64,000 nucleotides of DNA from G963675935 sp963803125 (GTDB lineage: Bacteria > Planctomycetota > Planctomycetia > Pirellulales > Thermoguttaceae), in contig CAWDLR010000003.1 of assembly GCA_963803125.1 (NCBI GenBank), positions 62,001 through 126,000 of the forward strand, given 5' to 3'. The notes under the pieces are model-generated. The model was not told the DNA's origin. It was given only the letters and a program-made list of their open reading frames with translations, and made no database searches. Shown piece by piece: positions 55,678-64,000 of the stretch; position 1 is the stretch's first letter, and each line of letters starts with the position of its first letter. The translations under genes were made by a program, and so were the position numbers.

Positions 55678-58600
55678 ATGTTTTCGCAATTCTTCATCCG
55701 CCGGCCGATCTTTGCCTCGGTGCTGTCGATCATCATCACCCTGGCCGGCTCGATCGCCCTGCTGTCTCTGCCGGTGGCGCAGTATCCGAACATCGCTCCG
55801 CCCACGGTCGAAGTTTCCGCCTCGTATCCCGGCGCCGACGCCAGGGTAGTGACCGACACCGTGGCCGCGCCGGTCGAGCAGCAGGTCAACGGCGTCGAGG
55901 GCATGCGCTACATGTCGTCGCAATGCACCAATGATGGCACCTACACGCTGACGATCACCTTCGACCTGAGCGTCGATCTGAACATGGCGCAGGTATTGGT
56001 GCAAAACCGCGTGGCGATGGCCCTGCCGACGCTGCCCGACCTGGTCAACCGCAAGGGGGTGACGGTGAAGAAGAAGTCGCCGAGCGTGTTGATGATCGTG
56101 AACCTGTTTTCGCCCAAGGGGACGCGCGACAACCTGTATTTGAGCAACTACGCCACAATCCAGTTGCGCGACGAGTTGGCGCGGCTGCCGGGCGTGGGCG
56201 ACATCACCTACCTCGGCCAGCGCGATTACAGCATGAGGCTCTGGCTCGATCCCGACAAGATGGCGGTCTACAACCTCAGCGCTACCGACGTGGTGACGGC
56301 GATCCAACAGCAGAACGCCCAGGTGGCCGCCGGGCAGATCGGGCAGCCGCCGGTGCCCAAGGGGCAGGTCTTCCAGTTCACCATGACCACGCTCGGGCGG
56401 CTGGCCGATCCCGAACAGTTCGCCGACATGATCCTCAAAACCGACGCCGCCGGCCGCGTGCTCCGCATGCGCGACGTCAGCCGCATCGAGCTCGGCGCCC
56501 AGGACTACGACCAGAGCTGCACGCTCGACGGCCGGCCCTCGGTAGCGCTTAGCATCTACCAGCTCCCCGGCTCGAACGCCCTCGACGTGGCCAAGTCGGT
56601 AAAGAAGAAGATGAAGGAATTGAAGCGGAGTTTTCCCGAGGACCTCGACTACTCGATCGTCTACGACACCACGCCGTTCATTTCCGAGTCGATCCAGGAG
56701 GTGCGGCAGACGCTGCTGGACGCGGTCTTGCTGGTGGCGCTGGTGGTGCTGTTGTTCCTGCAAAACTGGCGCTCGGCGGTGATTCCGCTGGTGGCCGTGC
56801 CGGTGGCCATCGTCGGCACCTTCGCGGTCATGGCGGCGATGGGCTTCAGCCTCAACAATCTCACCCTCTTCGGCCTGGTGCTGGCCATCGGCATCGTCGT
56901 CGATGACGCAATCGTGGTCGTCGAGGCGGTCGAATACCACGTCGAGCACGGACTGAGTCCCCGAGACGCCAGCATGAAGGCGATGAGCCAGGTCTCCGGG
57001 CCGGTGATCGCCGTCGGACTCGTGCTCAGCTCCGTCTTCCTGCCCTGCGCGTTTATCAGCGGCATCACCGGGCAGTTCTTCCGCCAATTCGCGTTGACCA
57101 TCGCCACCTCGACGCTGATCTCGGCGTTCAATTCGCTGACCTTGAGCCCCGCGCTGGCGGCGGTGCTGTTGCGGCCGCACGATGGAGAAAAGGGGACAGT
57201 CCCCATTTGTGCAAAGCACCCGAAGGGCCGTTCCGGCAAATGGGGACTGTCCCCTTTTCTCCCCGGCCCCGGGCGATACGAAGTCCTGCCGCGGGCGGTC
57301 TACGCCCTGCTAGGCGGCTGGGCAGGCTATACCTGGCTCTTCCCCTGGCTGCTGCCGCAGGCGAAGAGCCTGCTGCAACGATTCGCCCCGGGGCTGGGGC
57401 CGGCGACCGGCGAAACCGCCTGGTGGCTGGCGGCCGTCGTGTCGGTCATCGCCGGGGCAATGGTCGTCGTGCTGCTGGCCAATCTGTTCAACGCGGTTCT
57501 CGGCCGCGGCTTCCACCTCTTCAACCTCGGCTTCGGCCGCGTCACCAACGCTTACACCCACCTGGTCGGCATGGCGCTCCGCGTCAGTGCGATCGTGCTG
57601 GTCGTCTACGCCGGGCTGCTGGGGCTGACCTACTGGGGCTTCGTGCAATCGCCCTCGGGCTTCATTCCCATGCAGGACAAGGGCTATCTGCTGGTAAACG
57701 TGCAACTGCCCGACGCCGCCTCGCTAGGGCGGACCGAGCGGGTCATGCGGCAGATCGACCAGATCGCCAGCCACAATCCGGGCGTCAACCACACCGTAGC
57801 CATCGCCGGCCAGTCGATCCTGCTGGGCGCCAACGCGCCGAACTTCGGGGCGATGTTCATCATGCTCAAGGATTTTCACGAGCGCAGCGGCAAGGGACTC
57901 TCGGCCGACGTGATCTCCCGGCAGTTGCAGCGGCAATTCCAAGCGCAGATTCACGAGGGGCTGGTCAACATCTTCGGCGCGCCGCCGGTGGAAGGTCTGG
58001 GCACGGCCGGCGGACTGAAACTCATTCTCGAAGACCGCGGCGACAACAAGCTCCGCGACTTGCAGCAGACGGCCGAGAACATTGTCGCCCGTGGGCGGAC
58101 CATCGACCGCCTCACCGGCTTGTTCAGCAGCTTCCGCGCCGACACGCCCTGGCTCTACCTCGACATCGACCGCGACCAGGCCAAGACGATGGGCGTCTCG
58201 ATGACCGAAATCTTCAACATGCTCCAGGTCTATCTCGGCTCGTTGTACGTCAACGACTTCAACCGCTTCGGCCGCACCTGGCAGGTCAACGTCCAGGCCG
58301 ACGCCGAGTACCGCGAGCGGAAGGACGAACTGGCGCAGTACAAGGTTCGCAACGTCGCCGGCCAGATGGTGCCGCTGGGGGCGTTCGCCAGCGTCCGCGA
58401 GGAGAACGGCCCGGTGCTGGTGCAGCGCTACAACATGTATCCCGCCGCCCCGATCAACGGCGAGCCGGCCCCGGGCGTGAGCAGCGGCGAGGCGATCAGC
58501 CTGATGCAGAACGTCGCCAACCAGGGCCTGCCCCGCGGCATGAAGACCGAATGGACCGAGCTGGCCTCGCTGCAAATCGAGACCGGCAACACGGCGATGT

Positions 58601-59109
58601 GGGTCTTCTTGTTGGCGGTAGTATTGGTGTTCCTCGTTCTGGCCGCGCAGTACGAAAGCTGGTCGCTGCCGTTGGCGGTGATCCTGGTGGTGCCGATGTG
58701 CCTGCTGTTTTCGATTGCCGGCGTGGCGATGGCGCGAATGGACATCAACATCTTCACCCAGGTGGGTTTCGTGGTGCTGGTGGGCCTGGCCTGTAAGAAC
58801 GCGATTCTGATCGTCGAGTTCGCCAAGATTCAGCGCGAGTCGGGCCAACCCCGTCGCGAGGCCACGCTTGCCGCCTGCCAACTGCGTCTGCGGCCGATCA
58901 TCATGACCTCGCTGGCGTTCATCATCGGCGTGATCCCGTTGGTCCTCGCCGAGGGCGCCGGCGCCGAGATGCGCCGCACGTTAGGCGTGGCCGTCTTCGC
59001 CGGCATGTTGGGCGTAACGCTCTTTGGCATCTTCTTGACGCCGGTGTTTTACTACATCATCCAATGGGCCAGCGAGAAGATGGCGGGCAGTTGGATAAAG
59101 GGCGATTAA
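55678..59109 (+). CDS. RND (HAE1-type) efflux pump 2 with in-frame palindromic insert
   Basis: A 1143-residue intact pump from ATG at 55678, 3 bp after pump 1. Motifs: MFSQFFIRRPIFASVLSIII, FLQNWRSAVIPLVAVPVAIV, the proton-relay TM4 block GIVVDDAIVVVEAVEYHVEH, GQFFRQFALTIATSTLISAF and AAQYESWSLPLAVILVVPMC. At about residues 504-528, between the first membrane half and the linker to TM7, a 73-bp palindromic element is read through as EKGTVPICAKHPKG...GKWGLSPF. It is about 70% similar by eye to pump 1, so the pair probably arose by duplication. Confidence 0.94.
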   Translation: MFSQFFIRRPIFASVLSIIITLAGSIALLSLPVAQYPNIAPPTVEVSASYPGADARVVTDTVAAPVEQQVNGVEGMRYMSSQCTNDGTYTLTITFDLSVDLNMAQVLVQNRVAMALPTLPDLVNRKGVTVKKKSPSVLMIVNLFSPKGTRDNLYLSNYATIQLRDELARLPGVGDITYLGQRDYSMRLWLDPDKMAVYNLSATDVVTAIQQQNAQVAAGQIGQPPVPKGQVFQFTMTTLGRLADPEQFADMILKTDAAGRVLRMRDVSRIELGAQDYDQSCTLDGRPSVALSIYQLPGSNALDVAKSVKKKMKELKRSFPEDLDYSIVYDTTPFISESIQEVRQTLLDAVLLVALVVLLFLQNWRSAVIPLVAVPVAIVGTFAVMAAMGFSLNNLTLFGLVLAIGIVVDDAIVVVEAVEYHVEHGLSPRDASMKAMSQVSGPVIAVGLVLSSVFLPCAFISGITGQFFRQFALTIATSTLISAFNSLTLSPALAAVLLRPHDGEKGTVPICAKHPKGRSGKWGLSPFLPGPGRYEVLPRAVYALLGGWAGYTWLFPWLLPQAKSLLQRFAPGLGPATGETAWWLAAVVSVIAGAMVVVLLANLFNAVLGRGFHLFNLGFGRVTNAYTHLVGMALRVSAIVLVVYAGLLGLTYWGFVQSPSGFIPMQDKGYLLVNVQLPDAASLGRTERVMRQIDQIASHNPGVNHTVAIAGQSILLGANAPNFGAMFIMLKDFHERSGKGLSADVISRQLQRQFQAQIHEGLVNIFGAPPVEGLGTAGGLKLILEDRGDNKLRDLQQTAENIVARGRTIDRLTGLFSSFRADTPWLYLDIDRDQAKTMGVSMTEIFNMLQVYLGSLYVNDFNRFGRTWQVNVQADAEYRERKDELAQYKVRNVAGQMVPLGAFASVREENGPVLVQRYNMYPAAPINGEPAPGVSSGEAISLMQNVANQGLPRGMKTEWTELASLQIETGNTAMWVFLLAVVLVFLVLAAQYESWSLPLAVILVVPMCLLFSIAGVAMARMDINIFTQVGFVVLVGLACKNAILIVEFAKIQRESGQPRREATLAACQLRLRPIIMTSLAFIIGVIPLVLAEGAGAEMRRTLGVAVFAGMLGVTLFGIFLTPVFYYIIQWASEKMAGSWIKGD
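57187..57259. mobile_element. 73-bp palindromic element (GGGGACAG family) inside the RND pump 2 gene
   Basis: GAAAAGGGGACAGTCCCC and GGGGACTGTCCCCTTTTC are perfect inverted arms. The centre GTGCAAAGCACCCGAAGGGC differs from the copy at 18141-18213 at one or two bases. Both copies are 73 bp. The gene remains open through the insert. Confidence 0.88.
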
Positions 59110-59259
59110 GCCCCGCGTCGCGCCGGTGTGCATCGCCGACGCAGCTAACGATGTTGGGCGATAGCCGAACCACGATTGACGCGACGTGGCCCGAAGAGTA
59201 ACCTCACAGCGACGGAACAGGTCGGTTTCTATAGACTTTGGCCGCCATAGAGGTGCATT

Positions 59260-62200
59260 ATGCTCTGGCGTGATATCGACAGCGGGCAAGTCCGAGGATC
59301 CGGCGCCGTGACGGCTCTTTTGGCGACTGCTTTTTTCGGCTTGGCGGCCGGCATCGCGACAGCCGACCATCGCACTAAATCGGTGGAAGGGACTGTCGTC
59401 GATGCCGGCGGCAAGCCGGTTGCTGGGGCGAGTCTCTTCTTTGTCACCGCGGACTTCGGGGGGACGAACGTCTCGACGCAGGTGCAGTCCGGGCCCGACG
59501 GGCGCTTCCTGCTAGCGGTTCCCGAGGCGTGGCTCAATCCGCCGCCGATGTTTCAGATCGACGGTGGCGTGATCGCGATTGAAGATGGACTGGGGATGTC
59601 GGCCCTCGGAATCATGCGGTCGGCTTTCGGGCGTCCCGGCAGCGTTCACCTTCCGGCCAGTATTCGCCTTGGCCTGGGGGGATCGCCGAAGGCAAAGGCC
59701 GCCATCCAGGTGCTCGGTCCCGATGGCATGCCGGCGGCGAATGCCAAGGTTTCGGTCGCCGCCCTGGCCGCCGACGCACTCTGTGTCGGGTTCTCTGAAA
59801 GCGATGCGCGGGCCTTCGCCAAGACGACCCGCCAGAAGATCACCGCCACACCCGCCGGCCCGTTGATTGGGAAGATGCAATTACCACTGCCCGAACTCTT
59901 GAAAAAAAAGCTATCGGTGGCTACCGATCGCAAGGGAAACGCAGTCATCGTCGGTATCGCTCGCAGTCAGATCGCTGGAGTCGAGGTGCTTTCCGAGAAA
60001 TCTGGCGGCCAGACGATGTTTCGCATGTTCGCCGGATTGAGCGAGGTTGCCTTGGACGAGTTCCCGGCAACAATATCGCTTCGGCCGGTCGGAAGTCTCT
60101 CCGGCCGGCTGGTGGCCGATGGCGGCGGCGCCGGCGGAATTTCGCTGCGGATCGCGTCGCTCAACTTGCCGGGGCTCAGCTCGGATGGTCAAACGCTTGT
60201 CAGCCGAGACACGGGATTGGGCATGAGCGGTTTCGCCGAGGCCACCACCGATGCCCAAGGACGGTTCTCGGTGCCGACCCTTTCCACCGGGATTGCGATC
60301 GTGCAAGTGAGAATGCCCAAGGATTCGCCCCTGCGCCCTGTGGTCCCCATGGATTGGACGCGAGGACCGCGGATCGAGCCGGGGAAGAGAACAGAAATCA
60401 CCATCCCGCTCAAGCGGGCGATCCGGGCTACAGGGTTTATCCGCGATGCGGAAAGCGGGAAACCGATCGGGGATCTACTCCTGCTTTTCACTTCCGGCAA
60501 TAGTTGGAATCCTGAGACGGTCCGGACCGATGCCGCGGGCCGGTTCCAATGTCGCGTCCTCCCGGGAAAGATGTCGCTGATACCGACCTTGCCCCAGGGT
60601 TTTGTCCGCATCGCGGGAACTCCGAACGACAAGGCGACGACCGTTGAGGTTCCAGCGGGCAAGGACACGTTCGAACTACCACCGACTGAACTCACTCGGA
60701 AGGCGGCGCCTCCCCAAGCGGTGGCCAGCGCCGCAACGCCCGCGAGCAAACCGGCGCCGAAGCGGCCCCGCATCGATCCGAAACGTTGTCGAATTCTGGT
60801 CGGCCGCGTGGTCGATCGTCAGGGAAAGCCGGTCGCAGGGGCGACGATCTTTCAGTCGTTGGCCGGCCCGGAGCCGTTGGCCGCGGTGAGCGATGCCGAC
60901 GGCCGCTTCCGGCTCACGGGAGTTTGGGAGGGCAAGTCGCCGGTCTTCGCATCGAAGGTAGGCTTCCGCGTGTTCGGGCAGTTGGTGGATGGACTGCCCG
61001 CGAAGATCGAGTTGGTTCTCGCCCGCTCCACCGAGCCGCCGCGGCGGACACTGAAGACGTTGCCGCTCGCGCTGCGGGCGGAGCGGTTGGCCCTGGCCCG
61101 AAAGCTTATCGAGCCGGCGGTCAAGCATGCCTTGGCTGCCAAGGACGAGGACCGCAAGATGCAGATCTTGCAGGTTCTCGGCCGCATCGATCCGAACCGG
61201 CTTCTCGGACTGTTGGATGCCAAGGCCGTCCGCAAAACCGACTTCGATCAGATGCTCCGTGGCGTGGCGGCGATCCATTTGGCCAAGGAAAGTCCCGACG
61301 ACGCCGAGGCGATCCTCGAATCGATGTCCGACATGTATTGTCGCTCAATGGCCTACTTCTGGCTGGTCGATGCCAGTCCGACGCCCGAACGGAAACTCGA
61401 ACTATTAGGGGAAGCCCTGGTTCAGGGCCGGGCCGTCAGCGAGCCTTCGAATCGAGTCTGTGTTTTCAGCCTGGTCGGCAAGAGGCTCATCGCTCTCGGC
61501 AAGATCGACCAGGCGACCAAGGTCTTGCGCGAGGCGGAGACGACCGCCAAGCAGTTTTCCGTGTCGGATTACGGAGGCTATGCCCGCGGCGTCGTGGCCA
61601 CGGAACTGGCGCCCATCGATCTCGCCGCGGCGCTGGAACTGATCAAGGGGCTGACCGATCCCTCGGAGTACAACCGGCATCACGGGAACATCGCCCACAA
61701 GATCGCCGGCAAGAAGCCCGCCGAGGCCCAGCGCGTTCTCGACATGATCCGCAGCGAGGATGAAGAGAGCCTCTGCAAGGCTCAGTATGCCGTACACGTC
61801 TGCTATCGCATGGCGACGATCGATCTGCCCCGGGCCAGGAAGATCGCCGCGCAGATCAAGGCTCCCTATTACCGAGCCCAGGCGTATGGCGGGATGGCCC
61901 AAGCGCTCGCGGCGACGCAGCCGGCTGCGGCCCTCGGACTTCTGCGCGAGGCATTCGGCGGTTTGGCGGCCCACGTTCGCTCCGGCAAAGATGAATTCAA
62001 CGCGATGCACGACGCCTCGTCGGTCGCGGCCTCGCTGCTGGGTGTCGTGGAGAAGATCGATCCCAAGCTGGTGGACGAGTTCTTGTGGCAGGCGGTCGCC
62101 TTCCGGCACACGGGCGAGACTCGCGACGGCGCCGAGGGCGGACCGCGGTCCGCGTCCCGCGCAAGAGGCCGACCTGCACCTGGCGGCGATGATCGCCCGC

Positions 62201-62491
62201 TATGACCGCGAGTTGGCCGGCGTGCTCTTCGAGCCTGCGTGGAAGGCCGCGACCGCGAAGAAGCTCGCCCAGCCATACAACCTGGCAATCGTCGCGGCGG
62301 TATTGAAGCCGCGTGAGGCCGCCATGATCTTGGAGAAACTGCCCAACGACGCAGAGACGGCGAACGTTCGCTGCCGCCTGGCCGGCACGTTGACCCGCGA
62401 TGACGATAATCTCTGGGCTCGTTGGCAGAACACGTTCCTCGGCCTGTGGACGGTAGACGTTGAAGAAGTGGAAGAGGGCATGGACGACTGA
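59260..62491 (+). CDS. Large exported protein with carboxypeptidase-regulatory-like and helical-repeat regions (single-base frameshift)
   Basis: About 1076 residues from ATG at 59260. A signal peptide (residues about 14-36, ending ATADH) is followed by a carboxypeptidase-regulatory-like domain (VEGTVVDAGGKPVAGASLFF). Further beta-rich regions follow, with a second such domain at about residues 507-590 (VGRVVDRQGKPVAGATIFQS). From about 620 the protein is helical, with TPR/HEAT-like spacing. The C-terminal part (QEADLHLAAMIARYDRELAG to GMDD at 62491) lies in a frame offset by one base near 62130-62160. The function is unknown; an envelope or extracellular role is inferred. Confidence 0.7.
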
Positions 62492-62598
62492 GTCTCGCGA
62501 AAAACGGCCGAAGCGGCGGACGGCACACGGCCTGTAGCCGATGACGTTCGCCCGGAGTCTACTTGCCACAATTGCCCCTTTCGGCTAAAACCAGCGGC

Positions 62599-64000
62599 AT
62601 GCATCCGTTGGAAGCCTACCTGAAGGATCTGCGCGATATCCGATCCACCGGCGCCGCCGTCGCCGAAACCTCGTTCTACCCGACGCTCTCCAATTTGCTC
62701 GACGAGATCGGCAGGTCGCTAAAGCCCAGGGTGCGTTGCGTCATCAACCTCGCCAATCGCGGCGCCGGCCTGCCGGATGGCGGCCTGTTCACGGCGAGTC
62801 AATTTCAGAAGCCTTCGGACGAGCAGCCCAAACCGGGCCAGCCGCCGGAACGCGGCGTGCTGGAAGCGAAGCCGACAGCCGAATCGGTCGAGAAGATCGC
62901 CCGCTCCGCCCAGGTCGAGCGTTACTGCGCCAAGTACGGCCTGGTGCTGGTGACGAACTTCCGCGATTTCCTGCTGTTGCGGTGGGGGCCCGACGCGAAG
63001 CCGGCGCCATTGGAGGCATACTCGCTGGCGGCCGACGAGGAGTCGTTTTGGGCTGCCGCCGCCCATCCCCAGAAGACAGTTGCGGAGCATGGCGAGCGGT
63101 TCGTCGAGTATCTGAAGCGAGTGATGCTCTCGAACGCGCCGCTCAGTTCCCCGCGGGACGTGGCGTGGTTCCTGGCGTCGTATGCCCGCGACGCCAAAGC
63201 GCGGGTCGAGTTGTGCGACCTGCCGGCCCTGGCTGCGGTGCGCGAGGCGTTGGAAGAGTCGCTGGGGATGAAGTTCACCGGCGAGCGGGGCGAGCACTTC
63301 TTCCGCTCGTCGTTGGTGCAGACGATCTTCTACGGCGTCTTCTCGGCGTGGGTGCTCTGGCACCGCCAGCGGCCGGGGCGGAGCGATACGTTCAACTGGC
63401 ACGAAGCGGAGTGGTCGCTGCACGTCCCGTTCATTCGCACGCTATATCATCAGGTGGCGAGTCCCGACCGGCTCGGTCCGCTCGGGCTGGTCGAGGTGCT
63501 CGACTGGGCGGCGGCGGCGCTGAACCGCGTCGATCGGCCCGCGTTCTTCGAGCGGTTTCAGGACGAACATGCCGTCCAGTACTTCTACGAGCCGTTTCTG
63601 GAGGCCTTCGATCCCGATTTGCGCAAGGAGTTGGGCGTCTGGTACACGCCGCCGGAGATTGTCAAGTACCAAGTGGCGCGGGTCGATGCCGTGCTCCGCG
63701 AGGAGTTGGGACTGGCTGACGGTCTGGCCGATCCCAACGTAGTGGTGCTCGATCCGTGCTGCGGCACGGCAGCTTATCTCGTCGAGGTGTTGGCGAAGAT
63801 CGCCGAGACGCTCGCGGCGAAGGGGGGCGACGCGCTGCTGGCCTCCGACTTGAAGAAGGCGGCGATGACGCGGGTCTTCGGCTTCGAGATTCTTCCCGCC
63901 CCGTTCGTGGTTTCGCACTTGCAACTTGGGCTATTGCTCCACCGGCTCGGCGTTCCACTGAGTCACGAGCGAGACGAGCGGGTGGGCGTCTACCTGACCA
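62599..64000 (+). CDS. N6-adenine DNA methyltransferase, type ISP-like, 5' part
   Basis: Open from ATG at 62599 to the window end (467 codons), with no frameshift. The N-terminal region (ETSFYPTLSNLLDEIGRSL, LPDGGLFTASQF, VLVTNFRDFLLLRWGPDAKP) resembles the nuclease-like front of single-chain ISP-type restriction-modification enzymes. The methyltransferase begins at about residue 325: FYEPFLEAFDPDLRKELGVW, then YTPPEIVKYQVARVD and motif I as VVVLDPCCGTAAYLVEVL. The usual third Gly of DPxxGTG is Ala here. The catalytic NPPY and the specificity domain must lie beyond 64000. It may be a stand-alone methylase, part of an RM system or part of a defence island. Confidence 0.8.
   Translation, partial: MHPLEAYLKDLRDIRSTGAAVAETSFYPTLSNLLDEIGRSLKPRVRCVINLANRGAGLPDGGLFTASQFQKPSDEQPKPGQPPERGVLEAKPTAESVEKIARSAQVERYCAKYGLVLVTNFRDFLLLRWGPDAKPAPLEAYSLAADEESFWAAAAHPQKTVAEHGERFVEYLKRVMLSNAPLSSPRDVAWFLASYARDAKARVELCDLPALAAVREALEESLGMKFTGERGEHFFRSSLVQTIFYGVFSAWVLWHRQRPGRSDTFNWHEAEWSLHVPFIRTLYHQVASPDRLGPLGLVEVLDWAAAALNRVDRPAFFERFQDEHAVQYFYEPFLEAFDPDLRKELGVWYTPPEIVKYQVARVDAVLREELGLADGLADPNVVVLDPCCGTAAYLVEVLAKIAETLAAKGGDALLASDLKKAAMTRVFGFEILPAPFVVSHLQLGLLLHRLGVPLSHERDERVGVYLT

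Noticed and set aside
62736..63719. A 327-residue Arg-rich open frame at the right end
   Set aside because: It lies in another frame of the DNA methyltransferase, which runs uninterrupted from 62599 to the window end with recognisable motifs.

Overview
The window looks like a chromosomal piece of a GC-rich planctomycete, probably of the Pirellulales type and possibly metagenome-derived. The markers are two DUF1559 pseudopilin-like proteins paired with a small lipoprotein, a LEPR-XLL surface protein, a BBP7-like outer-membrane barrel protein, a PEP-CTERM protein, long-tailed TolC-like proteins and an enlarged ribosomal protein L17. The genus cannot be fixed from the sequence alone.

Region 1 (1-18.1 kb) is the S10-spc-alpha ribosomal superoperon: rpsJ, rplC, rplD, rplW, rplB, rpsS, rplV, rpsC, rplP, rpmC, rpsQ, rplN, rplX, rplE, rpsN, rpsH, rplF, rplR, rpsE, rplO, secY, adk, map, rpmJ, rpsM, rpsK, rpsD, rpoA, rplQ. 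A good sigma70-like promoter lies before rpsJ. rpmD (L30) and infA are not in their usual places. Many spacers hold inverted arms of heptamer repeats or other palindromes. Region 2 (18.2-29.9 kb) holds a small metallopeptidase, a TolC-like lipoprotein, a WYL regulator, a six-PAS histidine kinase, a PEP-CTERM protein, an exported histone-deacetylase-like amidohydrolase, an HGSNAT/DUF5009-like membrane acyltransferase and rplU.

Region 3 (30.3-35.1 kb) is a mobile-element hotspot. It has three head-to-tail IS4-type transposase copies (one frameshifted, one intact, one truncated), then a REP-associated tyrosine transposase (RAYT) inside a dense array of its probable REP palindromes. Region 4 (35.1-48.3 kb) has the DUF1559 operon, lemA with an HtpX/M48-like gene, a giant repeat-containing LEPR-XLL protein and a BBP7-like barrel. 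Region 5 (48.7-59.1 kb) is one efflux operon: outer-membrane factor, periplasmic adaptor and two RND pumps in tandem. Region 6 (59.2-64 kb) has a large secreted protein and the 5' part of a type-ISP-like adenine DNA methyltransferase that runs off the window.

Two themes cut across the regions. First, at least seven families of palindromic repeats are scattered between genes, and one 73-bp family lies in frame inside coding genes. Second, about ten genes, including essential secY, map and rpoA, are broken by single-base indels, several in homopolymers. The simplest reading is uncorrected sequencing error, so these genes are annotated here as single CDSs.
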